From Grifola frondosa (Eukaryota > Basidiomycota > Agaricomycetes > Polyporales > Grifolaceae): a stretch of 64,000 bases of DNA. Below the pieces are notes generated by a model. It ran no database searches. It was not told the origin of the DNA and saw only the letters and a program-made list of their open reading frames with translations. Positions within the stretch are counted from its first letter, which is position 1; every line of letters begins with the position of its first letter. The DNA lies in assembly GCA_001683735.1 (NCBI GenBank), contig LUGG01000015.1, forward strand, positions 496,001-560,000. The letters are read 5' to 3'. The translations under genes were made by a program, and so were the position numbers. This document shows positions 24,402-36,907 of this stretch, piece after piece.

Positions 24402-25832
24402 TTACCATCCACCTGGGGTTGTAGGCATGGTGGGTGTCGCAGCACCGGAAGGAGGTTCTGATACCGCGGCAGAACCCGGGGATGGCACAGCGCCGAGGGG
24501 GTCACGGAAGTAATCTCGGAAGAAATTACGCCAGTTCGCTTTCGACGGTACGAAGTGGCCTGCGAGTTCGCCGAACCCAGGATTGTCAAAACGTTAAAAG
24601 GCAGATACTAATGGGGAATAACGATAATAAATACGCACCTCCGTCGTGGTATTCCACACGACTGTTCGTGGCCACCTCAACCAATGCCTTAGATCGCTCC
24701 GCGAGCACGATCACGTCCGTTCGTCCGAGGACGTGGAGCGTTGGGGTGGAATATGAGGGAAGGAGGACGGCATCGCAAAGCGGACTTCTGGGACGGAACC
24801 CTGCGACCGAAATACAGAATGTTCTGCGCGGGGAAGGTAGAAGACATGTCAGCGAAGTTCCCGTCGCGTAGAGGACAGATGCCGAACTGAGCACCTACAG
24901 TGGAGGGTGTGGTGGCTTCCCATCAATCAGGAAGGAAGGATCAAGGTGGGGTTTCTCGAGCTAATGGGAAAGATCAACTGGTGATTGCAGAAAAACTATG
25001 CATCGGACATACCAACGCAGTAATAACGGCAGCCATCGCAGCTCCCTGGCTAATATAAGCCCAATACATGTCAATGTTTACGTCCAGTAGAGAATTCACA
25101 ATATCAAAAAAAAAAAAAACGGAACGTGCTATGGATTTGGACCCACGCCCAGCAGAGGAAGATCGGATCTTTCGCACGATGCTCCGTTGAAGAAAATCCG
25201 CGAATAAACTTATCCACGAGTTCTCCAACAAGCGAGAGAAATATAGAAGATGCGAACCTAAAACCGAAAATGCCCTGTAATATAATACATAATGATCAGC
25301 AAAGGCATTCACGATTATTGTGAGGCAAAAACGAACATCATAATGATCCTGCTTCAAAATGTCTCTGAGATGAGCTATTGATTCTTCCAGGCCGGACTTT
25401 ATCCGTGCGCCATCGATTTTCCACCACCCTCGGGGAAGCAAGGTGGGGTCCGTTTCAGTGGCGGTCTCTGCGGTCACATCTTCGCCTTCCGGCTTCGTCG
25501 AAAAGGCCTGGGTGATATCGACGGGAGTCAAGATGTGCGGGGCATCCACGAAGACTGACATGGATTTATGTGATATTCGTAAAAAATCATACACGTAGAG
25601 GACTGGCGGACGTACCGAGATCAATGTCTTTGCCACACGCTTTGCGCACAGCGCCCATCTGGCATACACCGACATAAGTTAGGCTTACGGTTTTAGCATC
25701 AGGACTCACCCGTTTAGCGAATATGGCCGCATTCTGGGCGTATCTATGGATCCACTGAGCACAGCCACCGAAAGCATAAAGCAGGGCTTACCCGTGCAAC
25801 ATCAACACCTTCCGGGTTTGCTTGGATGCCAT
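24402..25832 (-). CDS. FSH1-family serine hydrolase, probably disrupted
   Basis: The start at 25832 gives MASKQTRKVLMLHGYAQNA, then AKR and MGAVRKACGKDIDL over short introns, then FVDAPHILTPVDIT and RGWWKIDG...GLEESIAHLRDIL. These match the FSH (DUF341) alpha/beta hydrolases. The second half has SQGAAMAA with the nucleophile Ser, CISVAGFRP, the acid Asp in GRTDVIV and the His in GHFVPS, and ends at 24402 after a Pro/Thr/Gly-rich tail. Between the halves lie about 260 bp with a T13 run (minus strand) where a short intron would be expected. The elbow reads Y-I-S-Q-G instead of G-F-S-Q-G. The insert and the lost elbow Gly suggest an inactive allele, though a long odd intron is possible. The substrate of fungal FSH proteins is generally unknown. 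Confidence 0.7.
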
Positions 25833-26539
25833 TCTCCGATGGTATTCAGTCTGATGGGTGTTAATTTTGAGATTGGAAAATCGCAAGGCGATGAACCTGG
25901 CATTTAACGGTGTGAGGTGTCTTGTTCTACGTGCGATGTCTAAGTCTTGTGGTGGCAGAATATCTTACCCACCGTACAGTCTTGTTGAAGGTGAATGCTA
26001 TCCTATGCTATCCAAGTTCAAGGTGCCTAGTGCCGGCGCGAAATCTTTGTTCGGCATGAAATTTCTTGTTCGGCGGAAGTACATTTGCGTCGAAGTAGAA
26101 GTTTGGCTTTACGTCATCACGAATATCGGATTAGATTAGATTGCGCAAATGCCCATGGCCGTAACTTCGGGCTCAGATGGGATATTCGGATCCCTGCCAT
26201 GCTTGCGCGGCCTGACAGACTGGATGATATTCGGGATAATATTGGACACACAAACGGCGCATAGTCCTGCTATTCAAGTACGTATTCCTTGAAGTTGTCC
26301 TCCCAAGTCTATTTTTGTCCAGATGTGCAAGAAGTGCTGTAGCAGACTCATCGGCATCACATCCTGTGGCTGTTGCCGCATGTCAATGTGCATCACTATG
26401 AATGCATGAATCGCTGTCAGACTGCGGTACAGGATGCTCGTACTTTTCACGAATTTGTTTGCCTATCATGCAAATGAGGCTGTCTTCTAAGTCTCAAGTT
26501 CTGATCGTGAGCCACTCGTTTAATATCTGATGAACTGTG
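25833..26539. other. Intergenic region
   Basis: This lies upstream of the FSH-type gene and before the FAD monooxygenase remnant. An open frame at 25858-26139 has no family features. Nothing else is seen. Confidence 0.5.
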
Positions 26540-27420
26540 CTCAGCCTGTTTCACCGTCCGGCGCTGGGCCAGCAGGTCTTGTTGCCGCACTCATGCTTCA
26601 TTGCCAAGCAACAGGAATCGAACAACGCGGCGCAGACATACACGTAGCTATTTTCTCTTCTTTTTCTGCGTACACTCGCTGACAATTGACAGCCGAGTAC
26701 CCTCGAGTACTACGACTTGATGGGTATTCTCCCGCCTGTGGAATTCTGATCATGCCTATGTGGATCTATCGGATCTACAAGCTGCCTGGTGGAACTGAGC
26801 CAATCAAGACTTTCTACATAGCTCCCATTGTTGACCTAACCCCCGCTATTTCCTATGTGAGTCGGAGTAACCTAATTTCACGGGTACTCACGTCTAAATC
26901 AAATAGCTCACCTGGCCAGGTACAGCGGTCATATGGAACTAGCGACAGAGCCGCGAAGCTGCTCAGATTATGTGATCGCTCATGTCAAGACTGAAGGGGA
27001 GGTGGAGAAGCAAGACACTGTCCGCTGCCGCTGGCTCATCGGTGTCGGTGGCGCTGGAAGTATGCACGCAATTCCTGAGCTATATGGTTACTCAATTGAT
27101 CTTTTATTGTAGGCCGGTTTGCAAGCAGCTGGGACTTCCTTGACCAAACTAGGGACGGGGATCATCTCATATTTCTCTTAGTATTTTCATATCTGGGGTG
27201 ATATGCGGACCGCCCTATCAGTCACAGATATATTTATTACACCTTTAATTCTCTGATATACTTACCGCTCTCTTTGCGATGCACGTTGTCTTTCCACCCA
27301 GCGGAGAAGGAGAAGGACGTTTTCTCATTGGGGGCGGGAGGTCCTACCTTTAACGTCCAGAAGCTGGTGAACGACTGCGATGCTCTCGTCAAGTTTATGC
27401 ACGCTGCCATGGATAGATAT
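26540..27420 (+). pseudogene. Remnant of an FAD-dependent monooxygenase
   Basis: Several pieces line up in order with the intact-looking paralogue at 27.9-30.1 kb. These are the FAD-binding GAGPAGLVAAL-like piece (about 26555-26590, first Gly altered), QRGADIH (about 26617-26640), STLEYYDLMGILPPVG, YKLPGGTEPIKTF (about 26775-26815) and YVIAHVKTEGEVEKQDTVRC followed by RWLIGVGGAG (about 26965-27060). A last piece (GAGGPTFNVQKLVNDCDALV and KFMHAAMD, about 27330-27412) matches the AGG...DVQKLINDREAFLKFIHD part of the paralogue. Frames shift between pieces and the middle and C-terminal parts are missing. This is a decayed tandem duplicate. Confidence 0.75.
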
Positions 27421-27923
27421 GATTATAGACATCGACTTTCGTCAATGCCGTAATTGATGTACTCGTCAAGTCTTGCCGGAACGACGCGTCCTTCTTCCAC
27501 CGGCGGTTCCCGCTGTAAGTCCGGTTCAATGAGCGTGTTGTTGGATCCAGGGGGACACACTCGGTCAGGTTACTCCGCACAACCTACCAGCGTAGTTGTC
27601 ATGCCGAGGCCGTGGCCGGCGGCGATGGCCTTCTGGGCGATGTTCACCTGATGGCGTTTGACGGGTCACTCTCGTCATGCATAGCAACATCTCATCTTCA
27701 TTGGTGGTTGCATGTTTGTTGTCCTCAAATGCATGCGATGAGCGCTGAGCACTAGGTGAGTTTGTCATTTCGTGAATGTCAATTATCAGAGTTTGATTAT
27801 ATTTTGGCAGCAGTCTTAACCTGTGAGCAACTACTTAATTGGGAGAAGCAGACGCTTTCCCTGAGGTATAAATGGCATAGTTTGGATGGTAGCTACACCA
27901 TACCCTCTATCTAGCAGAGTACA
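27421..27923. other. Region between the two monooxygenase copies
   Basis: No coding homology is clear here. The last part must contain the promoter of the downstream FAD monooxygenase. Confidence 0.4.
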
Positions 27924-30138
27924 ATGTGTTCCGATGAACTGCCGGTTCTGATTGTGAGATTCATGTTCCATTGAGTCCATCTGTCTACACATATTGATTT
28001 GTACCTTCAGGCTGGTGCTGGACCAGCAGGTCTGGTAGCTGCCCTTTCTCTTCTCAAGAACGGGGTGAAAGTTCGCGTCATAGCAAAGGAGCACGAACAC
28101 CGCCTGGGCCAACGCGGGGCGGGCATTCAGGTATGAGATTTAAATTCACCGTAATTGTGCCCTCTGATATCTCTTCTGGAACGCTAGCCTCGTACTCTTG
28201 AATACTATAATCTCTTAGGTGTCCTCCCGGATGTACTCGCTCACAGTATCCCGGTCATGCGCATGCGCATGTATAAGCTACCGGGGGAGTTGAACCTTTG
28301 AAGACGTTCGATTTGGCCCCACGACAAGATCCTGTTCCCTCTATACCATATGTGAGATGGGTCTCCCGCACTCCTCGGTCTTGACTGATATGATTGAAGG
28401 CCCTCCCCGTTTTACTTGGGCAAGAGAATGCCGAAACGATTCTACGTGCTCACTTGGCGAAGTACGGCTGCTTTGGGAGTTGGCAACTGAACTACAGAGC
28501 TTCGAACAATTTCCTGACCACGTAGTTGCACATATCATCAAGACAAACAGTAATGCAGAGAACGCAGAGACTGTGTGCTGTCGCTGGCTTATCGGAGCCG
28601 ACGGAGCAAAAGGTATGCTCTGGCGCGGGTCGGTATACAGAAGCTAATCTTATTTTTTGTGCTTCAGGGGTGGTGCGAAAACAATTGGGTCTTGCCTTCC
28701 AGGGCGAGACTCGGGACACAGAACATCTCTTGGTCGGGGACATACATGTCAAGGGACTGAAGGGGAATGTATGTCAAATGTTCTCCGCCTATTATGTGCA
28801 TACTTTGACCCTCGTCGTTTTACAGTATTTGCACATGTGGGGTGATTTTGCCACAAAAGCGTCAGTTCATCATGACTAGATCCGCTGCAAAATCCTTAAC
28901 TTCGAGCTGCGTTTTGGTCATTTATAGAGTGTCGCTACGTCCCACTGAGAGTGGAGATGATAATTTCATGCTTGTTGCAGGAGGTCGAGACCAAGGGGAC
29001 GTTCAAAAGCTCATAAATGACCGCGAGGCTTTCTTGAAGTTCATCCATGATGTTACCAATCGGACCGACATAGAATTTGGCGAGTTCAGTTGGGTATCAG
29101 ACTACAGGTGAGAGCAATCTTGGTCCTTCATCGTATGTTTGATGCTCAGCCAGCCCAGAGCGAACATCCGAATGGTGGATAAGTTTGGAGTAGGCCGAGT
29201 TTTCCTGGCCGGAGGTATGTTATTGTCTTTTGGTCGTCGACTGAGTCTGATTTCTGTCTCTAGATGCCGCCCATGTCCACAGCCCATCTGGTGGCCAGGT
29301 GGGAACATATCACGTTGATCACCATAACCGCTAACGATACCCGTCTTGTAGGGCATGAATTCTTCTGTGCAGGATGCCGGTATGTTTGATGAACCAAATA
29401 ACAGCGCCCGTTGCCGATATCCCTGCTTAGGTCAACCTTACTTGGAAACTCGCGCTCGTCGAAAAGGGCATCGCAGCGCAATCCCTTCTCGACACATACT
29501 CCGAAGAGCGGGTGCCTGTCATCGCAGAGATGCTGGAGCAAACAACGAAGTTGCTCAACAAGACGATGTCGGTGAAACGCGATGCCGACGATACATCTGC
29601 GTGGGACCGTCGAGGAGCCCTCCTTCAACTTGGGGTCAATTACCGCTGGAGCTCGATTGTTGTTGATGAGCGAATCTCTCCTACAGGTGGAGGGAGGACT
29701 AACCCTTCGGACGCGTACGGTGAAGTCGGAGGCGAGATTCGCGCTGGCGATAGGGCGCCCGATGCACCCGCCTTAGTCCACGCGAACGACGTGGACAAAT
29801 CGACTTCGTTGTTCCAGATCTACGGTGCATCCTATCACACTGTCCTCCTCTTCACTGCCGACATCGATGTCATTACGCCTGCCTTGGACACACTCACAAG
29901 GTACCCGGCCGGCACTACACGCTGCGTGGTCATTTTGCCAGCGGGCACCTGCCCAATCCCAGCTGTTAGTGGCGTCGAATATGTACTGCTGGATAAGGAG
30001 GGACATGCGTACATGGGATATGCTGTTCCTGCGGGGACGTCGACCGTCGTCATTGTCAGACCTGATGGTGTTATTGGCGGAATAGTGCTAGGAGTTGAAG
30101 GCTTGCGTCGGTACTTCAAGGGCGTGCTGTCCATCTGA
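27924..30138 (+). CDS. FAD-dependent aromatic hydroxylase (phenol/pentachlorophenol monooxygenase-like)
   Basis: Exon 1 is 27924-27953 and exon 2 is 28011-28130, giving MCSDELPVLIAGAGPAGLVA with the FAD-binding GxGxxG. PRTLEYYNLLGVLPDVLAHS, CRWLIGADGAKG (DG motif), VGDIHVKG, FLAGDAAHVHSPSGGQGMN (GD motif) and a thioredoxin-like C-terminal domain to 30138 follow. The family uses NAD(P)H and O2 to hydroxylate phenolic rings. About nine introns are seen, for example after 28614, 28770, 29107 and 29217. The frame needs single-base corrections near 28285 (G-run, 5 instead of 6), near 28472, and near 29430 at a splice site. The final exon from about 29430 is open for about 700 bp. A decayed duplicate lies just upstream. 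A fungal role in aromatic catabolism or secondary metabolism is likely, but the substrate is unknown. Confidence 0.75.
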
Positions 30139-30374
30139 ATTGTATCCCGAACGAGTAGCACATCTCAAATTGACGGCAAGAGTCGTAGTAATACAAGGTA
30201 TTTACCGAATGCGATGAGCTGGTACACATGCGAACTAATGATGATCTATGTTGTCTATCCATGTAATGAAGGGGAGAGAAGCGCGCTCAGATGGTCACTG
30301 AACGGCCTGTTGAGAGGAAAACGCCGGAATGAATTAATCCGTGACATAAAAGCAAACACGATGAGGACTCGTAG

Positions 30375-31597
30375 CTACTTGAAATAATCCAAGCTGGCTT
30401 TGGCTTCCGGAGTAGCTGTAGCAGTCCGGATATCCGCTTCACTCTGTGTGAATGAGGTATCATCAGGTATATCCTCAGAAGACGAAGAGGGTTCAAATGG
30501 CCGTGAAAATATCTTATGCTGAGCATAAGCAAGAATGGGCCTACATCATAGATTAGACCATTCGACGCCGAAAGCAACGTCTGCACTTACGTTAAGCCTA
30601 GAGAAACTGCAAGAATGATATAGGATGGAATAGGAGGGTTCCAGGTGTGTTGTACGATTGCCTGATTGATGCGTTTAAAAGCAGAAAATAGAGTGTTCGA
30701 TTCTACGCACCAAGTAATGATGACTATTGCGATCGAAGAGGTAACGCAATCCATAGCTCATGCCAGATTGCTTATTGACAATCAAGTCGATTCCCAGACC
30801 AGTAAGGAAAGTACCAACAGAGGCACAGGATATCACCTGCATCAGAAGTCAGCCCATGGTATTTTAACTCAGGCGAGAAGACGACATACGAGTGAGGCTC
30901 TCTGCGCGAATATCACCAAAGCAGCGCCGATAAGTCCGAAAAGCGTAATCATTAACCAATTGCCGTAAAATACCGGAATCAAAAGACCGGGACGGAGGAG
31001 CACTATCCGGGTCATGAACGCCATGCCGCCCAAAATGCCTAGCAGAAGGATCCCCGCTAAGCGGCCAATCTCGAAGACACCAAGCAAGAAGCCTATCCCG
31101 AAAGCGCCAACGGATATGATGGTCAGAACCAAGTCCGCCACATTATCTGCTGAGTCTGTATTGACAAAAGCTGCCCAGACTATGCCAACACATCGTGTTT
31201 GTATGAGTACATACATTAATGAAAAGTAGTACGTACCACAAACAGTCATAGCAAGGCCGACGCCAGCACCGGTAGTGGCGCGCCATAACTTGATACCAAC
31301 GAAGGCCAGCGGAACACCAACTGCGAAGCAGAACGCCAACCAGATGATCGCTTCGGCAGAAAAATCAGTACCGCTCCCATCGGAGGCAGAACCTTGTGGA
31401 ATGGGTTGGAGAGTGGTGGGATTAAGAACAGTGGTGTTTCCGTCGCTGGTAGTATTTAGAATCGGTGTAAATGTCCGCTTCCATGGCTGCCACCCGTCCA
31501 AAGGCGGTGTGTATGTCGGTGAACCGTGAACATGTCCAGCAAGAGTGATCAAGGTCCAGATATGCAGGAGGAGTAGGCTGAGGACAGACACCGTCAT
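30375..31597 (-). CDS. DUF4203 multi-pass membrane protein
   Basis: The start at 31597 gives a signal peptide (MTVSVLSLLLLHIWTLITLA), then a Thr/Pro/Asn-rich luminal region of about 70 residues. About seven hydrophobic segments follow, from IIWLAFCFAVGVPLAFVGIK to WLMITLFGLIGAALVIFAQR. This matches the DUF4203/TM7S3-TM198-like domain. An intron with GTACGT..AG lies at about 31180-31240. Two or three more lie between about 30880 and 30480, after which the Ser/Glu-rich tail ends at 30375. The function is unknown; relatives in animals are implicated in membrane trafficking and signalling. The coding exon carrying most TM segments is intact. Confidence 0.7.
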
Positions 31598-32537
31598 CGG
31601 GGGAGGGAGTCAAGGCTCGGAAGTCTGGAGGACCAGCTGGGAGGAGTTTAGATCAGAACACTTCGGAGCAACGTTCAAGCTGCCCGAACGTAGCGATAAG
31701 GAACGTGGGTATGAAAGAATGACAAAATCTGGTCCGAAGACCGACGTGGTGGACAAGACTGAGAGAGTACTTGTTACTTCAGGCTGGGGGCATTGGAGAC
31801 CCGGCTGGTCGACTGGCCGTGATAAATGTTGAAGTGACGAGCTCCACAATGAACATAATGAACCCATCCCAAGGCCTTGCCGAATTTGAAGCGGTCGCGC
31901 TAGCAACGCGCAGCAGGGCATTGATCGTGAATGATGGTGAGTGAACAAGTTATGTATTATTTGCAAGAGGCAAACGCGTCCCGACGCGTTGCAATTGTTG
32001 AGAGCGCAGAGCTAGCATGTGTGCAACAATTCTCACGTATTCAGACATTTGGAGCTTGGAAAGAGAAAAATTCAATAATTGTGTGTATGGCGGAGGATAC
32101 TCACTGAATAGTGAATACTATGGTATTTTCATTGCTACTATAATTTGTACTTTCCTATGTGCGTTTCTGTAATCGACTGCCAGGAACCAATCGGTCGGCG
32201 TGGGTATGGTACTAGTACATAGATAAGCTATTGGAAATAGATGCGCTCACCGTCTTTCAGCATTCAGCATAAGCATCTAGCTGGTTGAAAGGGACAACGG
32301 CAAAATTAGTGGTCGAGGTTGTCGAGCAAGCCTGAGATGCGGAAGTTGCCTGTATTTGGCCTTTTCAATGCAGGCGCCTATAGTACGGGTATTCGCGTCG
32401 CGTCGCGTACGTCGTGCCACCCGCAATGTTCGCGTGTCCACCAACCTCTACTTAGGATCGGAAAGCCCACCAGGTGGGTCTTGTATCCATTTGCGAATTT
32501 ACACTATTTAGAGTATTGAATTCGATTGTCAGAACAA
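31598..32537. other. Divergent intergenic region
   Basis: About 940 bp lie between the starts of the DUF4203 gene and the coiled-coil gene. A minus-strand frame at 31610-31966 lacks family features and I take it as chance. No repeats are obvious. Confidence 0.5.
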
Positions 32538-34703
32538 TATGGACTTAGATCAAGGTGCTGTAGCAAAACTAGTTGACATTATAGATGACCTCGGAGGACC
32601 CAGGCACTCTGTCGAAGATCTTGAATGGGCCATAGATTGCCTTTGAATCTCCTGGAGTGGAAACTTTCCACCAAGTATCCGCGGATAGCTTTCATCATCC
32701 ACTTTCTGGATACCAATCTTCGCTTGATTCCATTGCTTTGCACGAAGAAGAGCTTCAGCTGTGAGTAGCTTCGAATACGATCACACAACTCTCGTTGGTT
32801 ACAGCCACTACACAGAATTAAACGCGACGAGATTCTCGGAGACTCTTCCGAAGGCAACCTGATTCCCGTTCTACCACCCTCGTACATCCTTCCGTCTATC
32901 CTACAGTGCGCCATCCATTAGATTGATCATTTATCAGATATTAACGTGGGATTATAGTGCACGCGCTAAAGGTGACGAGGAAGAAACCAATGTCATCGAA
33001 GATGAGGCTCGAATTTTAAGGCATCGGCTACGCATAACGAAGTACGTGTTTCGGCAGCAGTTGCCCATGATCCACTTATCGTCAACAGAAATGCTATAAA
33101 AGAGCTCGCACAAACCGTCAAAAGCACTCGAATCTCACTCGGCGACATCGATAAGACGATTCACAAGCAGCAAGAACGATTGGCAGACATCTCAGTCGAG
33201 GTTTTTCTATTATCTTTCTGTTCTTCGCTTGTAGTGATTGCTTGACCGTACTTTCAGGCTGATGCATCGATCATGCAATATCACAATACTGCAAACCGCC
33301 TACTTGATGACCTGAATCCTAAAAGTAAGCGTGACTCGCGACTGTTGGGCATGACCTTATTGGTCGAACGTTTCCAGCATACCTCCATCTTCTATCGTTC
33401 AGGTGTTCAAGTCCCACTTATCTTCTTTATCTGTCCATCGCACGGATATAATTGACCTCACTGAACGCTTCTTAAACGAAACCGATGATCATACCACATC
33501 ATTACCCAAACCAAACGATCTCCAACGGGAGGCTGAAAGATTACACGACCGTTTTAGCAATCTTGTGCAGAAGGGCGGCGCACAGCGTCTGGTTGATGCG
33601 TCATACTGCGACGAGCTTGCGAAAATGTGCCAGCAGCTGGAGACGATCTCTGCTGGTTCTGGGGAATCCCAATCCGCTGATGAAGTTTTTGGAGCTCTTC
33701 ATGTTGGACGTAGAAGCGGCTGTAGTGATGACGTTCTCGATTTTGGTGTGGGTGTCGAGCGCGAATTAGAGCGAGCATGGAAGCTTGACCAGCTAGCCTT
33801 GCTGGTTGCTCGGAAGGAGGTAATCGCTCAGGTTTGTTCTGCTTTCTGCTCGATTCCTGAGTTCGCTGTAGACATCTTTTGCTTACTATTCCCAGGCTCA
33901 GGAATGTTTCGCACGACAATTACTTCCTCCACTCTCCGATATCCACGAAAAAGTCTCAACGCACGCCTTCCTTGTCAGCGAGGCCGAAGCCCTCATCAGG
34001 GCATTCATAGAAGAGCTAGAAGAGGTAACCGATGACGTTTCAAAGACCAAAGTATCTCTTCAAGTCGACGAAATGGTTAACAAGTCGGCCCATTCCAAAT
34101 CTGAAGAACTTTTGGAAGCTAAATTGATGGACCTCTTAAAGCAGCTCTCTAGTGAGCTTCCCATTGCTCCGTTTATTTCTCGGGTCGCTGAGCACTTTCT
34201 TGGAATTGAAAGGGCGGCAGGATGCGCCATTCACAGTGATACTAGATCACTCAGATATGCACAATGAGCTGGCTGCAATTGCCGAGCGACGACGCACTGC
34301 AGAGAACGCCGGGGACAAGTGGCTGTCGGCCTTGTCGCAAAAACTTGCTAGCCTGTAAATATTTTCTGCGGCTGGTGCCAGCCTCCACCTAAGCTGACAT
34401 GCAATCCCTTGTGCAGGTCTAATTCTCATGCGCCGTTGATTTCCGCTCTATACGCCAACTCTCCTGTCAACACTTCTGCACCCTTCGCTCCGCCTCGTGA
34501 TGAGACTACTCTAGAGGTGGAAGCCAGATATAGAACTGACCAACTAACCGAGGCGGCAGCCAGATTGAACAAGGTTAGTGTAGTCTTGAATGCATCAGCT
34601 TACACTCCCTAACTCTCTCCTTCCCTTATAAAAGAACGTTGATATCAGCGGCCGGGACAAGAGAAAGTTAGATAAATTTGTTGAGAAGTGGGCAGGAACT
34701 TGA
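32538..34703 (+). CDS. Coiled-coil protein, possibly augmin subunit HAUS3
   Basis: The likely start is 32538 (MDLDQGAVAKLVDIIDDLGG...EDLEWAI). Long helical stretches follow over introns near 32770, 33200, 33330, 33835 and 34360. They include RHRLRITKY, AVAHDPLIVNRNAIKELAQT, REAERLHDRFSNLVQK, ERELERAWKLDQLALLVARK, LLEAKLMDLLKQL and a last exon ending KLDKFVEKWAGT at 34703. The N-terminal 'EDLEWA' block, the basic helix and the overall coiled-coil layout resemble HAUS3, the augmin subunit that helps recruit gamma-tubulin to spindle microtubules. This is inference from weak similarity. Frame corrections are needed near 32635 and 33045. It could be another coiled-coil cytoskeletal protein. Confidence 0.45.
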
Positions 34704-35113
34704 CTGTACAAAGGCTACAGCTGCAATCATTCAGGTCATCATGATGCCATTTTATTTTGGCAATCTTTTTTATGTGTATTGCATATAGCTGCATGTTTCT
34801 CTCGTAGTACCTGCTGAACAAATAAACTCTCCTCAATGCGGTTGTCAAGTTTCTTGCACACCTTCCATAAATGGAAGCGCCCTTGCTTGATCGCTGATTT
34901 TAACAATTCGAGTTTTTGACTCACAAGCTGCCGTAATGTTCTTTTTGAAAATGATATCCATAGCTATGTCCGTTTAGCGATTAACACAGACAGTCCATGT
35001 TGTGTTGCAAGAATTTTCCTCGGACGGCATCTTCATATGTAAGATTTTTTTTTCGTGATGTCCTTTCAATCATAACGCTACCAAACAGGACGGGAAGACT
35101 TACTAGTTCCGCG
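34704..35113. other. Intergenic region upstream of RIT1
   Basis: This is AT-rich and holds the RIT1 promoter. No other feature is seen. Confidence 0.5.
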
Positions 35114-36907
35114 ATGACTTCCCCTAGCAATGACGGTTTATTGAACGGTGTCCATCTCCATCATGAAAGTGCAAGGGCTCTTGGTCATCTCCGAAAGGAA
35201 TCTCTCGATATCTTCAATCGAATCCACTCGATTGTCGAGGACGTCAATTTTGTGAACGAGGTTCATAAGGCGTATCCTCAGTTGCCTTTATTGCGTGAGC
35301 AGTTCCTCTATCAATGCGCTGAACTAGCCTCATGTGTTATGTCGTTGCTCGTAGCTAATCTTCGCTGCGGCGCGTGGTATGTCGACCCTGTTATGGTGAG
35401 TCCACAGCTTCACAAAGTTGATTGCAGTTGTTGATATTCAAGTTGGGAATATAGGCCGGGAAAGATCCGGTATATTTCAAATCTACAGACGGGCACTTTG
35501 GAAACTGGAACTTCAATCTGAGACGACCGAATCTACATCTCCTCCCGCTCATCGCAGAGCACAAGGGGTTCGCGGCATTTTTGCATCGAAATGGTCCTTA
35601 CAGACTGACATTGAAATGTCAGATTATTGCTTGTTGACTCAACACGATCTGGAAAGCGGATTCCTGACGCCCTTGCAAAAACTGTGCCGATCTGGTGCAC
35701 AGTCTTCAATCGCACTCTCTCTCGCACATATCTCAACGATTCCTGGGATACATCTCTCTATTGCCCACCTGGAGCGGTAAGCGAACAGGAGAAAGCTCAA
35801 ATCGAGGCTCGAATAGATTCCTGGGTCGATTCATTACTTGTGAGCCTTCGTGCATTTTTATAGGTCGGGTACTCTGAGGCGTCAACATAGACTTCTGCGT
35901 ATACTCTGCCAAATATCTCGGCTCCTTTAAGACCGCTGTGGATTACGCCATCTACTACAGCTTTTCCACGTATTACATTCGAAGGAGAGCCAGAATTCTT
36001 GCCAATAATATGTGTATCTGCGTCCAAACAGATTCACGAAGGAGTGGAGAGACGATCGAACGGTTTTTCATATGTTCAAGGCTCCGGAGATGATCATGAA
36101 GCGTGGGGTATGGTGAGTTTGGTCGTCGCATCCTACGGATCAGTTTGCACTATCTGATCACAGAATCCAGGGTCTGACGCCTCAGCTGTTCTGGCAGAAT
36201 CGAGACATACTTGTCAATGCGGATCGCTCGGAGCTTGCTTCAATCGTTACTTCCCTCGTTTCAAAATCACAGGAGCTCTCGCGAAATGACACGTGGACTA
36301 CATTCCCGACCCCAGTCTCGAAAGTCGATGGCAAGATATTGTTCAGTGCCTTGCATGACTTGCCCTCGCCTCTTCCTTCCTCCATCCCAGGCGTTAGCGC
36401 TAAGGTAGCGTTCGTCTTGATCTCGGCTGTAGACGCGAATATGTCGGAGGTTGGACGGGAATGTCGCGAAGACCTGCTGTGGTTGCGAATGTCGGAGGGA
36501 AAGAAGGAGCAGATACATTTCCTTCAAGACATCCTACCGCGAGCGATCACTTTCATTGGGACGCAATTATCCATCGGAAATGTGGTATGTATCTGCTGTA
36601 CCAGTGGCAAGGATGCTAGCATCGGGATCGGGCTGGCTGCACTACAGATATTCTTCAATGATGACGGAGATCTCCTTTACACCCAAGCACAACAAGAATT
36701 CCAAAGTAAGTACCGTACGAATAACTTCAAGCGGGCGAGTATTTTACATCACATCCAGGGGGTGCAGCAACAAAATGGTCCATTAGCATACGACTACAGT
36801 GGATAATATCCAGCAGACCTCAAGCAAATCCATCGCGGGCCACACTGAAAAGAGTCAATGAATTCATACTATCCTCCCCGTCCTTCCGCCGAAAACGTGA
36901 TCCTTGA
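35114..36907 (+). CDS. RIT1: Initiator-tRNA 2'-O-ribosyl phosphate transferase (Rit1)
   Basis: Seven exons (35114-35294, 35355-35395, 35455-35567, 35623-35839, 35891-36112, 36171-36705, 36759-36907) give one 485-residue frame with no correction. Rit1 adds 2'-O-ribosyl phosphate to position 64 of initiator tRNA-Met, which keeps it out of elongation. Family blocks are NLRCGAWYVDP, FKSTDGHFGNWNFNLRRPNL near residue 80, LVDSTRSGKRIPDALAKTVP followed by IWCTVFNR, and the C-terminal phosphatase-like CCTSGKDASIGIGLAALQ. The start is the ATG that opens MTSPSNDGLL; a 5' extension is closed by stops. The stop codon (36905-36907) directly abuts that of the convergent calpain gene. Confidence 0.9.

Noticed and set aside
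31610..31966. 118-residue minus-strand frame
   Set aside because: It has no family features, lies in a promoter region and has a composition typical of chance frames.
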